Notes: a model not told the origin generated them from the sequence alone. A stretch of 37,213 bases of DNA from Candidatus Limosilactobacillus merdipullorum (GCA_019113965.1 DXGK01000025.1:1-37213), one strand, 5' to 3'. Positions 15,956-23,585 are shown, counted from the first letter of the stretch. Program-made: numbers and translations.

Positions 15956-17371
15956 ATGCTGAAAATTTATAACACGCTGACTCGGCAAAAAGAAGAATTT
16001 AAGCCGCTCGTTCCCGGAAAGGTCAGTATGTATGTCTGTGGGCCGACCGTCTACAATTACATCCACATTGGCAACGGACGCAGTGCGGTCGCCTTTGATA
16101 CCGTTCGACGCTACCTGGAATTCAAGGGTTACAAGGTCAAGTATGTTTCCAACTTTACGGATGTCGACGACAAGATGATCAAGGAGGCCAATGCGGAGGG
16201 GATTACCGTCCCTGAGCTGGCCAAGCGGTTTATTGCCGCCTTCATGGCAGACACGAAGGCCCTGAATATTGAGCCGGCAACCCTCCACCCGCGGGCTACG
16301 GAGAACATTGACGATATTATCGACTTTGTCAAGGTATTGGTTGACAAGGGCTACGCCTATGAAGCAGACGGGGATGTTTACTATCGCGCCCGCAAATTTG
16401 CCCACTATGGTGAACTGTCTGGTCAGTCGTTGGACGACTTGGAAGCCGGCGCGAGCGAACACGTGACCGCAGGCGAAATGGCGAAAAAGGAAGACCCGCT
16501 GGACTTTGCCCTCTGGAAAGCCGCTAAACCTGGTGAAATTAGCTGGGATTCGCCGTGGGGAAAGGGCCGGCCAGGCTGGCACATCGAATGCTCGGTAATG
16601 AGCACTAAGTACCTGGGCAAGACGATTGATATCCACGGTGGTGGGCAGGACCTTGAGTTCCCACACCACGAAAATGAAATTGCCCAAAGTGAAGCTGCCA
16701 CCGGTCAAAAGTTTGTCCGCTATTGGATGCACAACGGCTTTGTCACCATTGGCGAAGACAACGAAAAGATGAGTAAGTCCCTGCATAACTTTGTCACCGT
16801 CCATGAGATGGGTAAGAAGGTTGCCCCGCAGGTGCTGCGTTTCAGCATGTCAACAACCCAATACCGGCGGCCGATCCAGTTCTCGCAGACGGCTCTGCAG
16901 GATGCGGCTAACAACCTCAACCACATTAAGACCGCCGTTCGCAACCTGACCTACCGGCAAAAAGACGCAGTCGCCGGGACTGACGAAGAAATTTCGCGGA
17001 AAGTCAAAGACTTCGAAAAGCAGTTTGTGGAAGCCATGGACGACGACTTTAACGTGCAAAACGGGATCGCCGTGGTTTACGAACTGATTAAGTTTGCCAA
17101 CGTTTATTCGCATCGAAATACCGTCAAGCAACCGGTGTTGGTTGAACTGACCGACGAAATTCAGCGCTTGATGAACATTTTTGGAATCGAGTTGAGCCCG
17201 GCTGACGTAGACGAAATTGATGATAACCAGATCAAGTCCTTGATTGAGGAACGTAACCAGGCACGCAAAAACCGCGACTTTGAACGCAGTGACGCAATCC
17301 GGGACCAGTTAAAGGCCCAGGGGATCATCCTCGAAGATACCCCGCAGGGCACCCGGTTTAGGAAGGAATAA
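15956..17371 (+). CDS. cysS: Cysteinyl-tRNA synthetase
   Basis: A 471-residue class I synthetase that charges tRNA-Cys. The start is the ATG at 15956 ([15 protein letters not shown]) behind AAAAGGAG. Zinc ligand C28 is in [14 protein letters not shown], with the HIGH signature as HIGN (37-40); further zinc ligands are in HIECS and [18 protein letters not shown] is at 271-275. The C-terminal anticodon-binding part (about 355-471) is complete. mrnC starts one base after its stop and rlmB follows, the same order as in Bacillus. Confidence 0.97.
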   Translation: MLKIYNTLTRQKEEFKPLVPGKVSMYVCGPTVYNYIHIGNGRSAVAFDTVRRYLEFKGYKVKYVSNFTDVDDKMIKEANAEGITVPELAKRFIAAFMADTKALNIEPATLHPRATENIDDIIDFVKVLVDKGYAYEADGDVYYRARKFAHYGELSGQSLDDLEAGASEHVTAGEMAKKEDPLDFALWKAAKPGEISWDSPWGKGRPGWHIECSVMSTKYLGKTIDIHGGGQDLEFPHHENEIAQSEAATGQKFVRYWMHNGFVTIGEDNEKMSKSLHNFVTVHEMGKKVAPQVLRFSMSTTQYRRPIQFSQTALQDAANNLNHIKTAVRNLTYRQKDAVAGTDEEISRKVKDFEKQFVEAMDDDFNVQNGIAVVYELIKFANVYSHRNTVKQPVLVELTDEIQRLMNIFGIELSPADVDEIDDNQIKSLIEERNQARKNRDFERSDAIRDQLKAQGIILEDTPQGTRFRKE

Positions 17372-17372
17372 G

Positions 17373-17789
17373 ATGCCAGAAGCAAAAGATTACCAACAGA
17401 TTAACGGAATTGCATTGGCCTACCTTGGCGATGCGGTTTACGAAGTATACATTCGCCAACATTTGCTGAAAATGGGGATGACTAAACCGACCAAGCTGCA
17501 ACGACGTGCCACCCACTTTGTTTCAGCCAAGGCCCAGGCAGCCTTGGTCAAGTTGATGGAACAAGACCAGTTGCTGACTGATGAGGAATGGTCGTACTTT
17601 AAGCGTGGCCGTAATGCCAACAGTCATACTCATGCCAAGCACACCTCGGTGTTGACATACCGGATTTCAACTGGTTTTGAGGCCCTCTTTGGCTACCTCA
17701 AATTGGCGGACAAGACTGAGCGCATCGATGAACTGGCACAGTGGTGCATTGACCAAGTAGAAGCGGGGCGACTAGAACATGAAGAATAA
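17373..17789 (+). CDS. mrnC: Mini-ribonuclease III
   Basis: A 138-residue protein equal to an RNase III catalytic domain without the double-stranded RNA-binding domain. The signature [20 protein letters not shown] carries the metal-binding aspartate and glutamate. [12 protein letters not shown] and [20 protein letters not shown] are typical. The family matures 23S rRNA ends together with ribosomal protein L3. The ATG at 17373 follows AAGGAAGGAA at the end of cysS; the 3' end overlaps rlmB by 11 bp. Confidence 0.95.
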   Translation: MPEAKDYQQINGIALAYLGDAVYEVYIRQHLLKMGMTKPTKLQRRATHFVSAKAQAALVKLMEQDQLLTDEEWSYFKRGRNANSHTHAKHTSVLTYRISTGFEALFGYLKLADKTERIDELAQWCIDQVEAGRLEHEE

Positions 17790-18540
17790 TTCCCAGAACA
17801 ACGATGACTTTATTATTGGTCGCCACCCGGCCGTGGCGGCATTAAAAGCCGACGGCCAGGAGATTAACAAGGTCTTTATTCAGTCCGGCCTGCGTGCCGG
17901 GGCCATTGGGGAGATCATTAAGCTGGCCAAGAAACGCCACCTGGTCGTTACCAACGTCCCCAAGGCAAAGCTCGACCGGTTGGTTAACCACGAAAACCAC
18001 CAGGGGGTTGTGCTGGCGGTCGCCGCTTACCAGTACGCGACGATCGATGACCTCTTTGACCGGGCTCAGGAGCGGGATGAAGCACCGTTTTTCCTGATTC
18101 TCGACCAGCTGGCGGACCCACACAACCTAGGATCCATTTTGCGGACCGCTGATGCGGCCGGGGTCCACGGGGTGATTATCCCTAAGCGGCGTTCCGTTGG
18201 CTTGACGTCCGTCGTGGCCAAAACGGCTGCCGGAGCCCTGGAACACGTGCCGGTTGCCCGGGTTAATAACCTGGTGCAAACCGCAGAAGAGTTAAAGGAA
18301 CGTGGCGTCTGGCTCTTTGGTACCGATATGAAGGGTACCGACTACCGGCGCTGGGATGCGACTGGCCCGTCTGCCGTAGTGATCGGCAACGAGGGGAAGG
18401 GTATTTCCCCGCTGATGAAGAAAACCTGCGATGAAACGCTAACCATTCCGATGGTGGGTCACGTGCAAAGTTTGAACGCCAGTGTGGCGGCCAGCCTGTT
18501 AATTTATCAAGGGTTCAACAGCCGTCATCCAGTGAATTAA
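17779..18540 (+). CDS. rlmB: 23S rRNA (guanosine-2251-2'-O)-methyltransferase (SpoU/TrmH family)
   Basis: A 253-residue SPOUT methyltransferase. Residues 1-75 form the L30e-like substrate-binding domain ([12 protein letters not shown]). The knotted domain has the three SpoU motifs: [37 protein letters not shown] and [22 protein letters not shown], in which the asparagine, glutamate and serine/asparagine residues bind S-adenosylmethionine. The gene begins inside the end of mrnC (translational coupling) and is followed by a strong terminator. Confidence 0.93.
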   Translation: MKNNSQNNDDFIIGRHPAVAALKADGQEINKVFIQSGLRAGAIGEIIKLAKKRHLVVTNVPKAKLDRLVNHENHQGVVLAVAAYQYATIDDLFDRAQERDEAPFFLILDQLADPHNLGSILRTADAAGVHGVIIPKRRSVGLTSVVAKTAAGALEHVPVARVNNLVQTAEELKERGVWLFGTDMKGTDYRRWDATGPSAVVIGNEGKGISPLMKKTCDETLTIPMVGHVQSLNASVAASLLIYQGFNSRHPVN

Positions 18541-18548
18541 TAAAAAAT

Positions 18549-18586
18549 TTAAAAGCGGTGTTGCCTTAGCAGCACCGCTTTTAAAC
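18549..18586 (+). terminator. Terminator after rlmB
   Basis: A 14-bp stem, AAAAGCGGTGTTGC (18551-18564) with GCAGCACCGCTTTT (18569-18582) and one G-U pair, has a CTTA loop. It ends the cysS-mrnC-rlmB transcript. The next 150 bp are AT-rich with no gene. Confidence 0.85.
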
Positions 18587-18742
18587 TTTATGATATACAT
18601 CCAAAAGACCAGCTAGTTATAAAATTTATCTTGTAACTATACCAATTTTCTGTTAATTTAAATAATGTCATGAAGGCGGTCACATTGATGTAAAATCATT
18701 GCGGAGAACTATTAAATAAGTCTTTGATGGAGAGATGATGTG

Positions 18743-18871
18743 ATGAAACCCTTTCACGGATCACTTTGGATGACCAGTCATGCCATGATTACTTTTAATT
18801 TTGGGAGGATTGGTCTTTATGGATTTAAGATCATTCATCGAAGAAAATCAGGAAGAATTAACGTTAATTAG
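18743..18871 (+). CDS. Possible 42-aa upstream ORF overlapping the sigma-factor start
   Basis: ATG 18743 has a GGAGAG site at ideal 8-bp spacing. The frame encodes 42 residues (MKPFHGSLWMTSHAMITFNF and a basic tail with HRRKSGR) and ends with TAG at 18869-18871, inside the sigma gene and out of frame with it. It contains the sigma gene's own ribosome binding site (18803-18808). Its translation could therefore uncover or block sigma translation. I do not recognise the peptide, and it may be regulatory rather than a functional product. Confidence 0.35.
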   Translation: MKPFHGSLWMTSHAMITFNFGRIGLYGFKIIHRRKSGRINVN

Positions 18872-19400
18872 CGGGGCCAAGTTTGGCGACCGTCAAAGTA
18901 TTGATGCTTTATTCGAACGTTATGAACCATTGGTGAGAAAACAATGGAACCGGAATAAAATTTGCGCATACGAGTATGATGACTGGCGTCAGGAATCGCT
19001 GATGACGATGATGCGGGTGGTTAGCCAGTACCATGCCGATGAGATGGTTCGCTTCTGCTGGTTTTATAAGCGAGCATTGGTTAATCGAGCACGAGATCTT
19101 TACCGGACACAAGCTGCTAGTAAACGGATTCCGGAAGAAATTACCAGCAGCATTGGCGAGGAGGGAGAACAATATCTCTTCGAACGAAACATTTATGGTG
19201 CACCAGGCGAAGTGGTAATGATTCGCCAACGGTTTCGTGACCTACTAAGTCATTGTTCCAAAATGGAAGCGGAAGTTTTTATCATGTGGATTCATGGTTA
19301 TGGGGTGGCTGAAATTGCTGATAAAATTCACTGTAAGCCAAGTCAAGCTACTTCTGCATTGGCGCGAGCCCGGAAAAAGGCTCGTGAATTGGGGGATTAG
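18819..19400 (+). CDS. Sigma-70-family factor at the SigH/ComX position
   Basis: A 193-residue protein. The start is the ATG at 18819 (MDLRSFIEENQEELT), 10 bp after GGGAGG. Region 2 is recognisable (FGDRQSIDALFERYEPLVRKQWN, then YEYDDWRQESLMTMMRVV). Region 4 ends with the helix-turn-helix GYGVAEIADKIHCKPSQATSALARARKKA. No region 1.1 or region 3 is present. The location between rlmB and rpmG-secE-nusG is that of sigH (spo0H) in Bacillus, and such lactobacillus proteins are usually related to SigH/ComX of competence. Function in this strain is inferred; degenerate residues in region 2.4 may mean altered promoter choice. An overlapping upstream ORF suggests translational control. Confidence 0.8.
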   Translation: MDLRSFIEENQEELTLISGAKFGDRQSIDALFERYEPLVRKQWNRNKICAYEYDDWRQESLMTMMRVVSQYHADEMVRFCWFYKRALVNRARDLYRTQAASKRIPEEITSSIGEEGEQYLFERNIYGAPGEVVMIRQRFRDLLSHCSKMEAEVFIMWIHGYGVAEIADKIHCKPSQATSALARARKKARELGD

Positions 19401-19410
19401 TGGCCAGCAG

Positions 19411-19440
19411 TTGAAAAATCCTAGGCAAACGTGATAAGCT
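19411..19440 (+). promoter_or_regulatory. Probable promoter of rpmG-secE
   Basis: TTGAAA (19411-19416), 18-bp spacer, TAAGCT (19435-19440), 24 bp before the rpmG start. Confidence 0.4.
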
Positions 19441-19463
19441 ATGTCTCGTGTGGAGGTGGGATG

Positions 19464-19613
19464 ATGAGTAAGACAAAGGTTGCACTGGAATGCACAAAGT
19501 GCGGTGCGCATAACTACGTCACAACCACCAGTTCGAACGAAACGCAGCGTTTAGAGCTGCGAAAGTTTTGCAAACATTGTGGAGAGTATACGATCCACCG
19601 TGAAGCGAGGTAG
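19464..19613 (+). CDS. rpmG: 50S ribosomal protein L33 (zinc-binding type)
   Basis: A 49-residue L33. Cysteine pairs CTKC and CKHC form the zinc ribbon of the C+ type. The core HNYVTTTSSNETQRLELRKFCKHCGEYTIHREAR is typical. Two ATGs (19461, 19464) follow GGAGGTGGG; 19464 has the better spacing (7 bp). It starts the conserved rpmG-secE-nusG cluster. Confidence 0.93.
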   Translation: MSKTKVALECTKCGAHNYVTTTSSNETQRLELRKFCKHCGEYTIHREAR

Positions 19614-19618
19614 GAAAC

Positions 19619-19789
19619 TTGAAGTTTATCAAGAGTGTCTTTCATGAAATGCACCTGGTTGTCTGGCCAACGGCAAAGGAAAACCGACGCGATACGTCAA
19701 TCGTTATTTCATTGACGATTTTCTTCATTTTGTTCTTTGCACTGGTTGACTGGTTGATCAAAAACGCAATGCTTTTATTTGTTAAGTAG
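19619..19789 (+). CDS. secE: Preprotein translocase subunit SecE
   Basis: A 56-residue protein from a TTG start at 19619, six bases after the rpmG stop, with GAGG/AGGA just upstream. It has the SecE pattern: an amphipathic N-terminus MKFIKSVFHEMHLVVWPTAKENRRDTSIV (the WP and T/K residues are family-typical), followed by one membrane segment ISLTIFFILFFALVDWLI. It is the short Gram-positive form with one transmembrane helix, which holds SecY in the translocon. The non-ATG start and small size make it easy to miss. Confidence 0.92.
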   Translation: MKFIKSVFHEMHLVVWPTAKENRRDTSIVISLTIFFILFFALVDWLIKNAMLLFVK

Positions 19790-19812
19790 CGGTGGCGGTT
19801 AATGCCGTTATC

Positions 19813-19821
19813 TGGTATAAT
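19813..19821 (+). promoter_or_regulatory. Extended -10 promoter in front of nusG
   Basis: TGG precedes a perfect TATAAT (19816-19821), a TGN extended -10. A good -35 is lacking. Transcription would start about 5 bp before a strong terminator hairpin. Confidence 0.5.
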
Positions 19822-19832
19822 CATCGCAGGTC

Positions 19833-19864
19833 AAAACTTCGTGTTACACGAAGTTTTTTATTTT
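19833..19864 (+). terminator. Terminator or attenuator hairpin between secE and nusG
   Basis: A perfect 11-bp stem, AAAACTTCGTG (19833-19843) with CACGAAGTTTT (19847-19857), has a TTA loop and a T-rich tail. It may end the rpmG-secE transcript or cut short transcripts from the extended -10 upstream, leaving partial read-through to nusG. Confidence 0.8.
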
Positions 19865-19899
19865 GGTAAAGATTAGGCAAAATTAATAAGGAGAAAACA

Positions 19900-20448
19900 G
19901 TGGAAACAAATGAAAAACGTTGGTACGTGCTACACACGTACTCTGGCTACGAAAACCGTGTAAAGAGCAACTTGCTGTCACGTGTTCAGTCCATGAACAT
20001 GCAGGATTACATTTTTGACGTGGTGGTTCCTGAAGAAACTGTCCGGACAGTCAAGGATGGGGAAGCTAAGGAAACGGTTGAAAAGACTTTCCCAGGTTAC
20101 GTGATGGTGCAAATGATCATGACCGACCAGGCATGGTACATTGCCCGTAACACTCCCGGTGTTACCGGCTTCCTCGGCTCGCACGGTGGTGGTTCCAAGC
20201 CAACGCCACTGCTGCCTGAAGAAGTTGACCGGATTATGAAGCGGATGGGTGAAGACGTTCCACAAACCGATATCGACGTTAACGTTGGCGATGAAGTCAA
20301 GATTATTGCCGGGCCATTCGCTGACTTGACTGGGAATGTCACGGAAGTAGACCATGAAAAGATGAAGCTCCGGGTTGATATTGACATGTTTGGGCGGTCC
20401 ACTTCCACTGAACTGGGCTTTAACCAGATTGATACTGTGACCGATTAA
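19900..20448 (+). CDS. nusG: Transcription termination/antitermination protein NusG
   Basis: A 182-residue protein with a GTG start at 19900 behind AAGGAG. The NGN domain opens with RWYVLHTYSGYENRVKSNLL and includes KTFPGYVMVQM and NTPGVTGFLG. A linker leads to the KOW domain VGDEVKIIAGPFADLTGNVTEVDHEKMKLRV near the C-terminus. It binds RNA polymerase and links transcription to Rho or ribosomes. A terminator follows. Confidence 0.97.
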   Translation: METNEKRWYVLHTYSGYENRVKSNLLSRVQSMNMQDYIFDVVVPEETVRTVKDGEAKETVEKTFPGYVMVQMIMTDQAWYIARNTPGVTGFLGSHGGGSKPTPLLPEEVDRIMKRMGEDVPQTDIDVNVGDEVKIIAGPFADLTGNVTEVDHEKMKLRVDIDMFGRSTSTELGFNQIDTVTD

Positions 20449-20460
20449 GGAAACAGATGA

Positions 20461-20490
20461 CGAGTGCTTTGAATGAAGTGCCCGTTTTTT
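20461..20490 (+). terminator. Terminator after nusG
   Basis: The hairpin 20461-20484 pairs CG.GUGCUU with GAAGUGC.CG (one mismatch, two or three wobbles), with a four-base loop and six T at 20485-20490. Confidence 0.7.
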
Positions 20491-20572
20491 CTATATGTAA
20501 AGATTTATAAAGGTTATTGCTTTTTAAATGAGAAAAGGGTACGCTGAACTTGACTTTAATGGAGGTACTGCT

Positions 20573-21376
20573 ATGAAACCAAACATTAGTACTCAGCGCA
20601 ATATTCTAAACTGGCCGCTCGACCGTGACTTGACGGATGCGGAAATCATTCAACGACTGGGGGTTTACGCCACTGACGAAAATGGTAAGGATATTACCGA
20701 CAGTGTGTCGGTTAACCGGACCCAGGTTAACTTTCGGCAACGTGGGACTTACCAGGTCGTCTTAACGGTGGTTGACCAGCATGGGAATGCGGCGACCAAG
20801 ACTATTGAGGCCGACGTGGCGCCAATGCGTCAACAGACTAACCAGCAAAGCGGGGAACAACAAGCAATGCAAAACGAACAAAAGCAGAAAAAGAGCCACA
20901 AAGGTCTGATTGCGGTGATTATCATTATCATCGTGCTGCTGGCCATTTTCTTGGGTGTTCGCAGTCACGAACGCAATGTGGCTCAGCAGCAGGCGCGTGA
21001 ATCATCGCAGTCGAGCCAGATCCAACAAAATTCCAGCAGCATCAAGCACCTCAGCAGCGAAAATGCTAAATTGGCACGGCAACTGGCCCGCTTAACTGGT
21101 GCAGTCGCTCAGTACGAAAAGGACCACGACCAACAAGAGTTACGCGACCGCTTAAATACCCTGAAACAGCAAAACAATGACCTGAAGAACCAGCTGAGCC
21201 AGTCAGGCCAGGAAAAGGTCCAGGTGATTTCCGACACGGCCAACAATATTAGCCAGAACCCGAGTCAGGCTAAGCAAGATGTCCAGCAATTAAAGCAGGA
21301 TTCTCGCTTTGACGGACTTTGGGGACGGCTGAGCAGTCAGGTCAAGGACTGGTTGGATAGCCTTTCTAACAACTAA
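20573..21376 (+). CDS. Membrane-anchored protein with an Ig-like (DUF5011-type) domain and an extracytoplasmic coiled coil
   Basis: A 267-residue protein starting at ATG 20573 behind GGAGG. Residues ~20-85 have the Ig-like surface-repeat signature (VYATDENGKDITDSVSVN, then RGTYQVVLTVVDQHGNAATKTIEADV). A Gln-rich linker and the basic patch KQKKSHK follow, then one membrane segment GLIAVIIIIIVLLAIFLGV (about 111-130) and a Gln/Ser/Asn-rich coiled coil to the end. There is no signal peptide. By the positive-inside rule the Ig-like domain would be cytoplasmic and the coiled coil outside, an unusual arrangement. It lies alone between two terminators, in the middle of the nusG-rplK cluster. Function unknown; an envelope-structure or cell-division role is only a guess. 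Confidence 0.75.
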   Translation: MKPNISTQRNILNWPLDRDLTDAEIIQRLGVYATDENGKDITDSVSVNRTQVNFRQRGTYQVVLTVVDQHGNAATKTIEADVAPMRQQTNQQSGEQQAMQNEQKQKKSHKGLIAVIIIIIVLLAIFLGVRSHERNVAQQQARESSQSSQIQQNSSSIKHLSSENAKLARQLARLTGAVAQYEKDHDQQELRDRLNTLKQQNNDLKNQLSQSGQEKVQVISDTANNISQNPSQAKQDVQQLKQDSRFDGLWGRLSSQVKDWLDSLSNN

Positions 21377-21393
21377 GTTGCTGGTCCATTCCA

Positions 21394-21424
21394 AACCTGG
21401 TGACGGTGGTCGCCGGGTTTTTGC
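21394..21424 (+). terminator. Terminator after the Ig/coiled-coil gene
   Basis: An 11-bp stem, AACCTGGTGAC (21394-21404) with GTCGCCGGGTT (21409-21419) and two G-U pairs, has a GGTG loop and a T-run. Confidence 0.85.
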
Positions 21425-21478
21425 TGTTATTAGGTTAGTAATCGTTGCTCTTAATGGCAAAATGTGATAACCTACTAA

Positions 21479-21535
21479 AGTATGTGTTTGACATACTGTG
21501 GGAGGGGTAAATTTCAAGACTCCATCATGACCACA
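21479..21535 (+). promoter_or_regulatory. rplK leader: hairpin plus L1-type mRNA binding fold
   Basis: A hairpin AGTATGT/ACATACT (21479-21497) is followed by TGTG-GGAG ... CTCC-ATCATGA-CCACA (21497-21535). The outer stem TGTG(G)/CCACA and inner stem GGAG/CTCC are joined by a one-sided loop. The same arrangement precedes rplA. In bacteria L1 represses the L11-L1 operon by binding an mRNA copy of its 23S rRNA site, so this is the likely operator. It ends just before the AAGGAGG site of rplK. Only a weak promoter candidate (TTGCTC, 17 bp, TAACCT at 21445-21473) was seen. Confidence 0.6.
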
Positions 21536-21560
21536 TCACGGACTAAGGAGGTTATGTCTC

Positions 21561-21986
21561 GTGGCAAAGAAAGTTGCAAACATTGTCAAGTTGCAAATCC
21601 CTGCTGGTGCAGCTACTCCTGCACCTCCAGTTGGCCCGGCTCTGGGTCAAGCTGGTATCAACATCATGGGCTTTACGAAGGAATTCAACGCCCGGACTGC
21701 TGATCAAAAGGGGATGCTGATCCCGGTTGTTATTACGGTTTACGAAGATCGTTCATTCGACTTCATTACTAAGACTCCGCCGGCATCAGTTCTGTTGAAG
21801 AAGGCCGCTGGTGTTCAACACGGTTCCGGTGAACCTAACACGAAGAAGGTTGCCAAGGTAACCAAGGACCAAGTTAAGGAAATCGCCGAAACTAAGATGC
21901 AAGATCTAAACGCAGCTGACGTTGAAGCAGCTATGCGCATGATTGAAGGTACTGCTCGCAGCATGGGCTTCGAAGTCGAAGGCTAG
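21561..21986 (+). CDS. rplK: 50S ribosomal protein L11
   Basis: A 141-residue L11 with a GTG start at 21561 behind AAGGAGG. The N-terminal domain reads [41 protein letters not shown]. The C-terminal RNA-binding domain has [30 protein letters not shown], and it ends [14 protein letters not shown], all family-typical. It builds the GTPase-associated stalk base with L10/L12. Confidence 0.98.
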   Translation: MAKKVANIVKLQIPAGAATPAPPVGPALGQAGINIMGFTKEFNARTADQKGMLIPVVITVYEDRSFDFITKTPPASVLLKKAAGVQHGSGEPNTKKVAKVTKDQVKEIAETKMQDLNAADVEAAMRMIEGTARSMGFEVEG

Positions 21987-22001
21987 GGTAATACCGGACG
22001 A

Positions 22002-22051
22002 TTGAGTGAAAGCTCAACTGTCTCAAGTGGGAGGTAACTCCGTTCGACCAC
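22002..22051 (+). promoter_or_regulatory. rplA leader: second copy of the L1-type mRNA fold
   Basis: A hairpin TTGAG/CTCAA (22002-22017) is followed by GTG-GGAG-GTAA-CTCC-GTTCGA-CCAC (22027-22051). Here the inner stem is capped by a GNRA-type tetraloop and the 3' internal loop is GTTCGA. The stems match those of the rplK leader while the loops differ, which supports a conserved fold. It ends six bases before the AAGGAGG site of rplA. Confidence 0.6.
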
Positions 22052-22074
22052 AATTGCAAGGAGGAATACTACAG

Positions 22075-22767
22075 ATGGCTAAAAAACGTGGTAAGAAGTA
22101 CCAAGACGCACTGAAGAAGGTTGACAGCAGCAAGGCTTACGCTGTCAAGGACGCAGTGCAATTAGTTAAGGATATCGATTTTGCTAACTTCGACTCAACG
22201 ATCGAGGTTGCTTTTAAGCTGAACCTGGACACGAAGCAGGCTGACCAACAGCTCCGTGGCGCCGTTGTGCTGCCAAACGGGACTGGTAAGGACCAGACTG
22301 TGATTGTGTTCGCCAAGGGTGACAAGGCCAAGGATGCCGAAGAAGCTGGTGCCGACTTTGTTGGTGACACTGACTTGGCTGAAAAGATCCAGGATGGCTG
22401 GCTAGACTTTGACGTGGCAATTGCTACGCCAGACATGATGCCAACTGTTGGTCGTCTTGGCCGGATCCTGGGGCCTAAGGGCCTGATGCCAAACCCGAAG
22501 ACTGGCACGGTAACGATGGACGTTGCCCAGGCGGTTTCTGACGCCAAGGCTGGTCAGGTTACCTACCGGACTGACCGGGATGGTAACGTTGCTGTTCCAT
22601 TCGGGAAGGCTTCCTTTGACACCGACAAGCTAGTTGAAAACCTGAAGACGCTGGCTGACATCGTGGTTAAGGCTCGTCCTGCTTCTGTTAAGGGGACTTA
22701 CATTCAACACGTCTCCATCGCTTCAACGTTTGGTCCAAGTGTCGAAATCGACCTGGACACGTTCTAA
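22075..22767 (+). CDS. rplA: 50S ribosomal protein L1
   Basis: A 230-residue L1. The start is the ATG at 22075 ([15 protein letters not shown]), eleven bases after AAGGAGG. Upstream in-frame codons belong to the leader. Typical stretches are [51 protein letters not shown] and [21 protein letters not shown]. It forms the mobile L1 stalk at the E site and is the expected autoregulator of rplKA. Confidence 0.98.
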   Translation: MAKKRGKKYQDALKKVDSSKAYAVKDAVQLVKDIDFANFDSTIEVAFKLNLDTKQADQQLRGAVVLPNGTGKDQTVIVFAKGDKAKDAEEAGADFVGDTDLAEKIQDGWLDFDVAIATPDMMPTVGRLGRILGPKGLMPNPKTGTVTMDVAQAVSDAKAGQVTYRTDRDGNVAVPFGKASFDTDKLVENLKTLADIVVKARPASVKGTYIQHVSIASTFGPSVEIDLDTF

Positions 22768-22787
22768 CGATGTGTCAATAATAACCA

Positions 22788-22819
22788 AAGCCGCTTCCTT
22801 TTTAGGAGGCGGCTTTTTT
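22788..22819. terminator. Bidirectional terminator between rplA and the GNAT gene
   Basis: An 11-bp stem, AAGCCGCTTCC (22788-22798) with GGAGGCGGCTT (22805-22815) and one wobble, is followed by T to 22819. The gene on the opposite strand ends at 22824. Confidence 0.85.
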
Positions 22820-22823
22820 GTAG

Positions 22824-23318
22824 CTAAAAGTTTTTCAAATAAGTTTCTACTGAACGATATTCGCCACGAATTTTGGCGACGTCAGTTAATTCCCCGACGT
22901 AATGGTAACCCTGACTGGCAAAGAGTCGCTGGCTTGGCTTGTTTCGTTCGTAGATGTAAGAAATAATGGTTTTGATCCCGAGATGACAGGCTTGCTGATC
23001 AATGAACTGCAGCGTCTTGGTGCCCAATCCCTGGTGGTGGAACTGGTCATCAAAGTAAATTGAAATCTGCACCGAATGAGCAAAGTTAGGATGGGGGAAG
23101 AAGAGTTCGAGCCCCACCCAGCCAACCACTTGGCTATCAACCATGACAACCCAGAGTGGGTATTGGTCGTCGAACGACTGGAACCAACCGCGTTGACTTT
23201 CCACCGTTTGGGGTTGGTCATCGTCAGTTGCTATCCCGTGGCTAACAGCCTGGTTGTAGATTGCGACGATACGCGGTAAATCCATTAACTGGGCTTTTCG
23301 CCATGAAATATCTGTCAT
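22824..23318 (-). CDS. GNAT-family N-acetyltransferase (phosphinothricin acetyltransferase-like)
   Basis: A 164-residue protein with the GNAT order: motif C/D region WRKAQLMDLPRIVAIYNQAV, then LWVVMVDSQVVGWVGLELF. The acetyl-CoA loop is QISIYFDDQFHHQGLGTKTLQFI (Q-x-x-G-x-G/A as HHQGLG), and the C-terminus is YIYERNKPSQRLFASQGYHYVGEL. The opening IYNQAV resembles phosphinothricin/MddA-type acetyltransferases that act on small amines. The ATG at 23318 follows AGAAGGTG. It is divergent from the pyr operon. The substrate is unknown. Confidence 0.85.
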   Translation of the reverse strand: MTDISWRKAQLMDLPRIVAIYNQAVSHGIATDDDQPQTVESQRGWFQSFDDQYPLWVVMVDSQVVGWVGLELFFPHPNFAHSVQISIYFDDQFHHQGLGTKTLQFIDQQACHLGIKTIISYIYERNKPSQRLFASQGYHYVGELTDVAKIRGEYRSVETYLKNF

Positions 23319-23403
23319 GTTTTCACCTTCTATCAGGCTACATTATGATCTTTTAGTGGCCGGCCGACAAGTCAAAAGGTGGGTCGATCTGTTGGAGACG
23401 ATC

Positions 23404-23432
23404 TTGACAATTGATGGCGGAGAGCGTACATT
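23404..23432 (+). promoter_or_regulatory. Promoter of the pyrB-pyrC-carA-carB operon
   Basis: A consensus TTGACA (23404-23409), 17-bp spacer and TACATT (23427-23432). The 12-mer TACATTATGATC at the -10 also occurs at 23339-23350, 88 bp upstream. Confidence 0.8.
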
Positions 23433-23456
23433 ATGATCAACAAAACCTTTAACGTT

Positions 23457-23560
23457 AGTCCCGTGAGGCTAGCAAGGTGATGACGGATAAATTGGGGTCC
23501 AATAGTGGGACTCCAGCCAAACGCCGACACTTCCTTCACGGGTAGTGTGGGCTTTTTTTT
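23457..23560 (+). promoter_or_regulatory. PyrR-dependent attenuator of the pyr operon
   Basis: The PyrR-binding (anti-antiterminator) loop at 23457-23477 contains AGTCC, GAGGCT and GCAAGG in the conserved order and spacing. A following hairpin pairs TGGGGTCC with GGGACTCCA. The terminator 23523-23560 pairs GCC.ACAC with GTGT.GGC around CCTTCACGGG and ends with eight T. CCCGTGAGG in the PyrR loop can pair with CCTTCACGGG in the terminator loop to make the antiterminator. Established for Bacillus and lactobacilli: PyrR with UMP favours termination. No pyrR gene is in this window, so PyrR would act from elsewhere. Confidence 0.9.
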
Positions 23561-23585
23561 GTGGAGAATTCCAGAGGAGGATCTC

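Noticed and set aside
15932-16804. Long antisense open frame (290 codons) opposite cysS
   Set aside because: Mirror of a strongly conserved coding gene in high-GC codons. No RBS, no known family.
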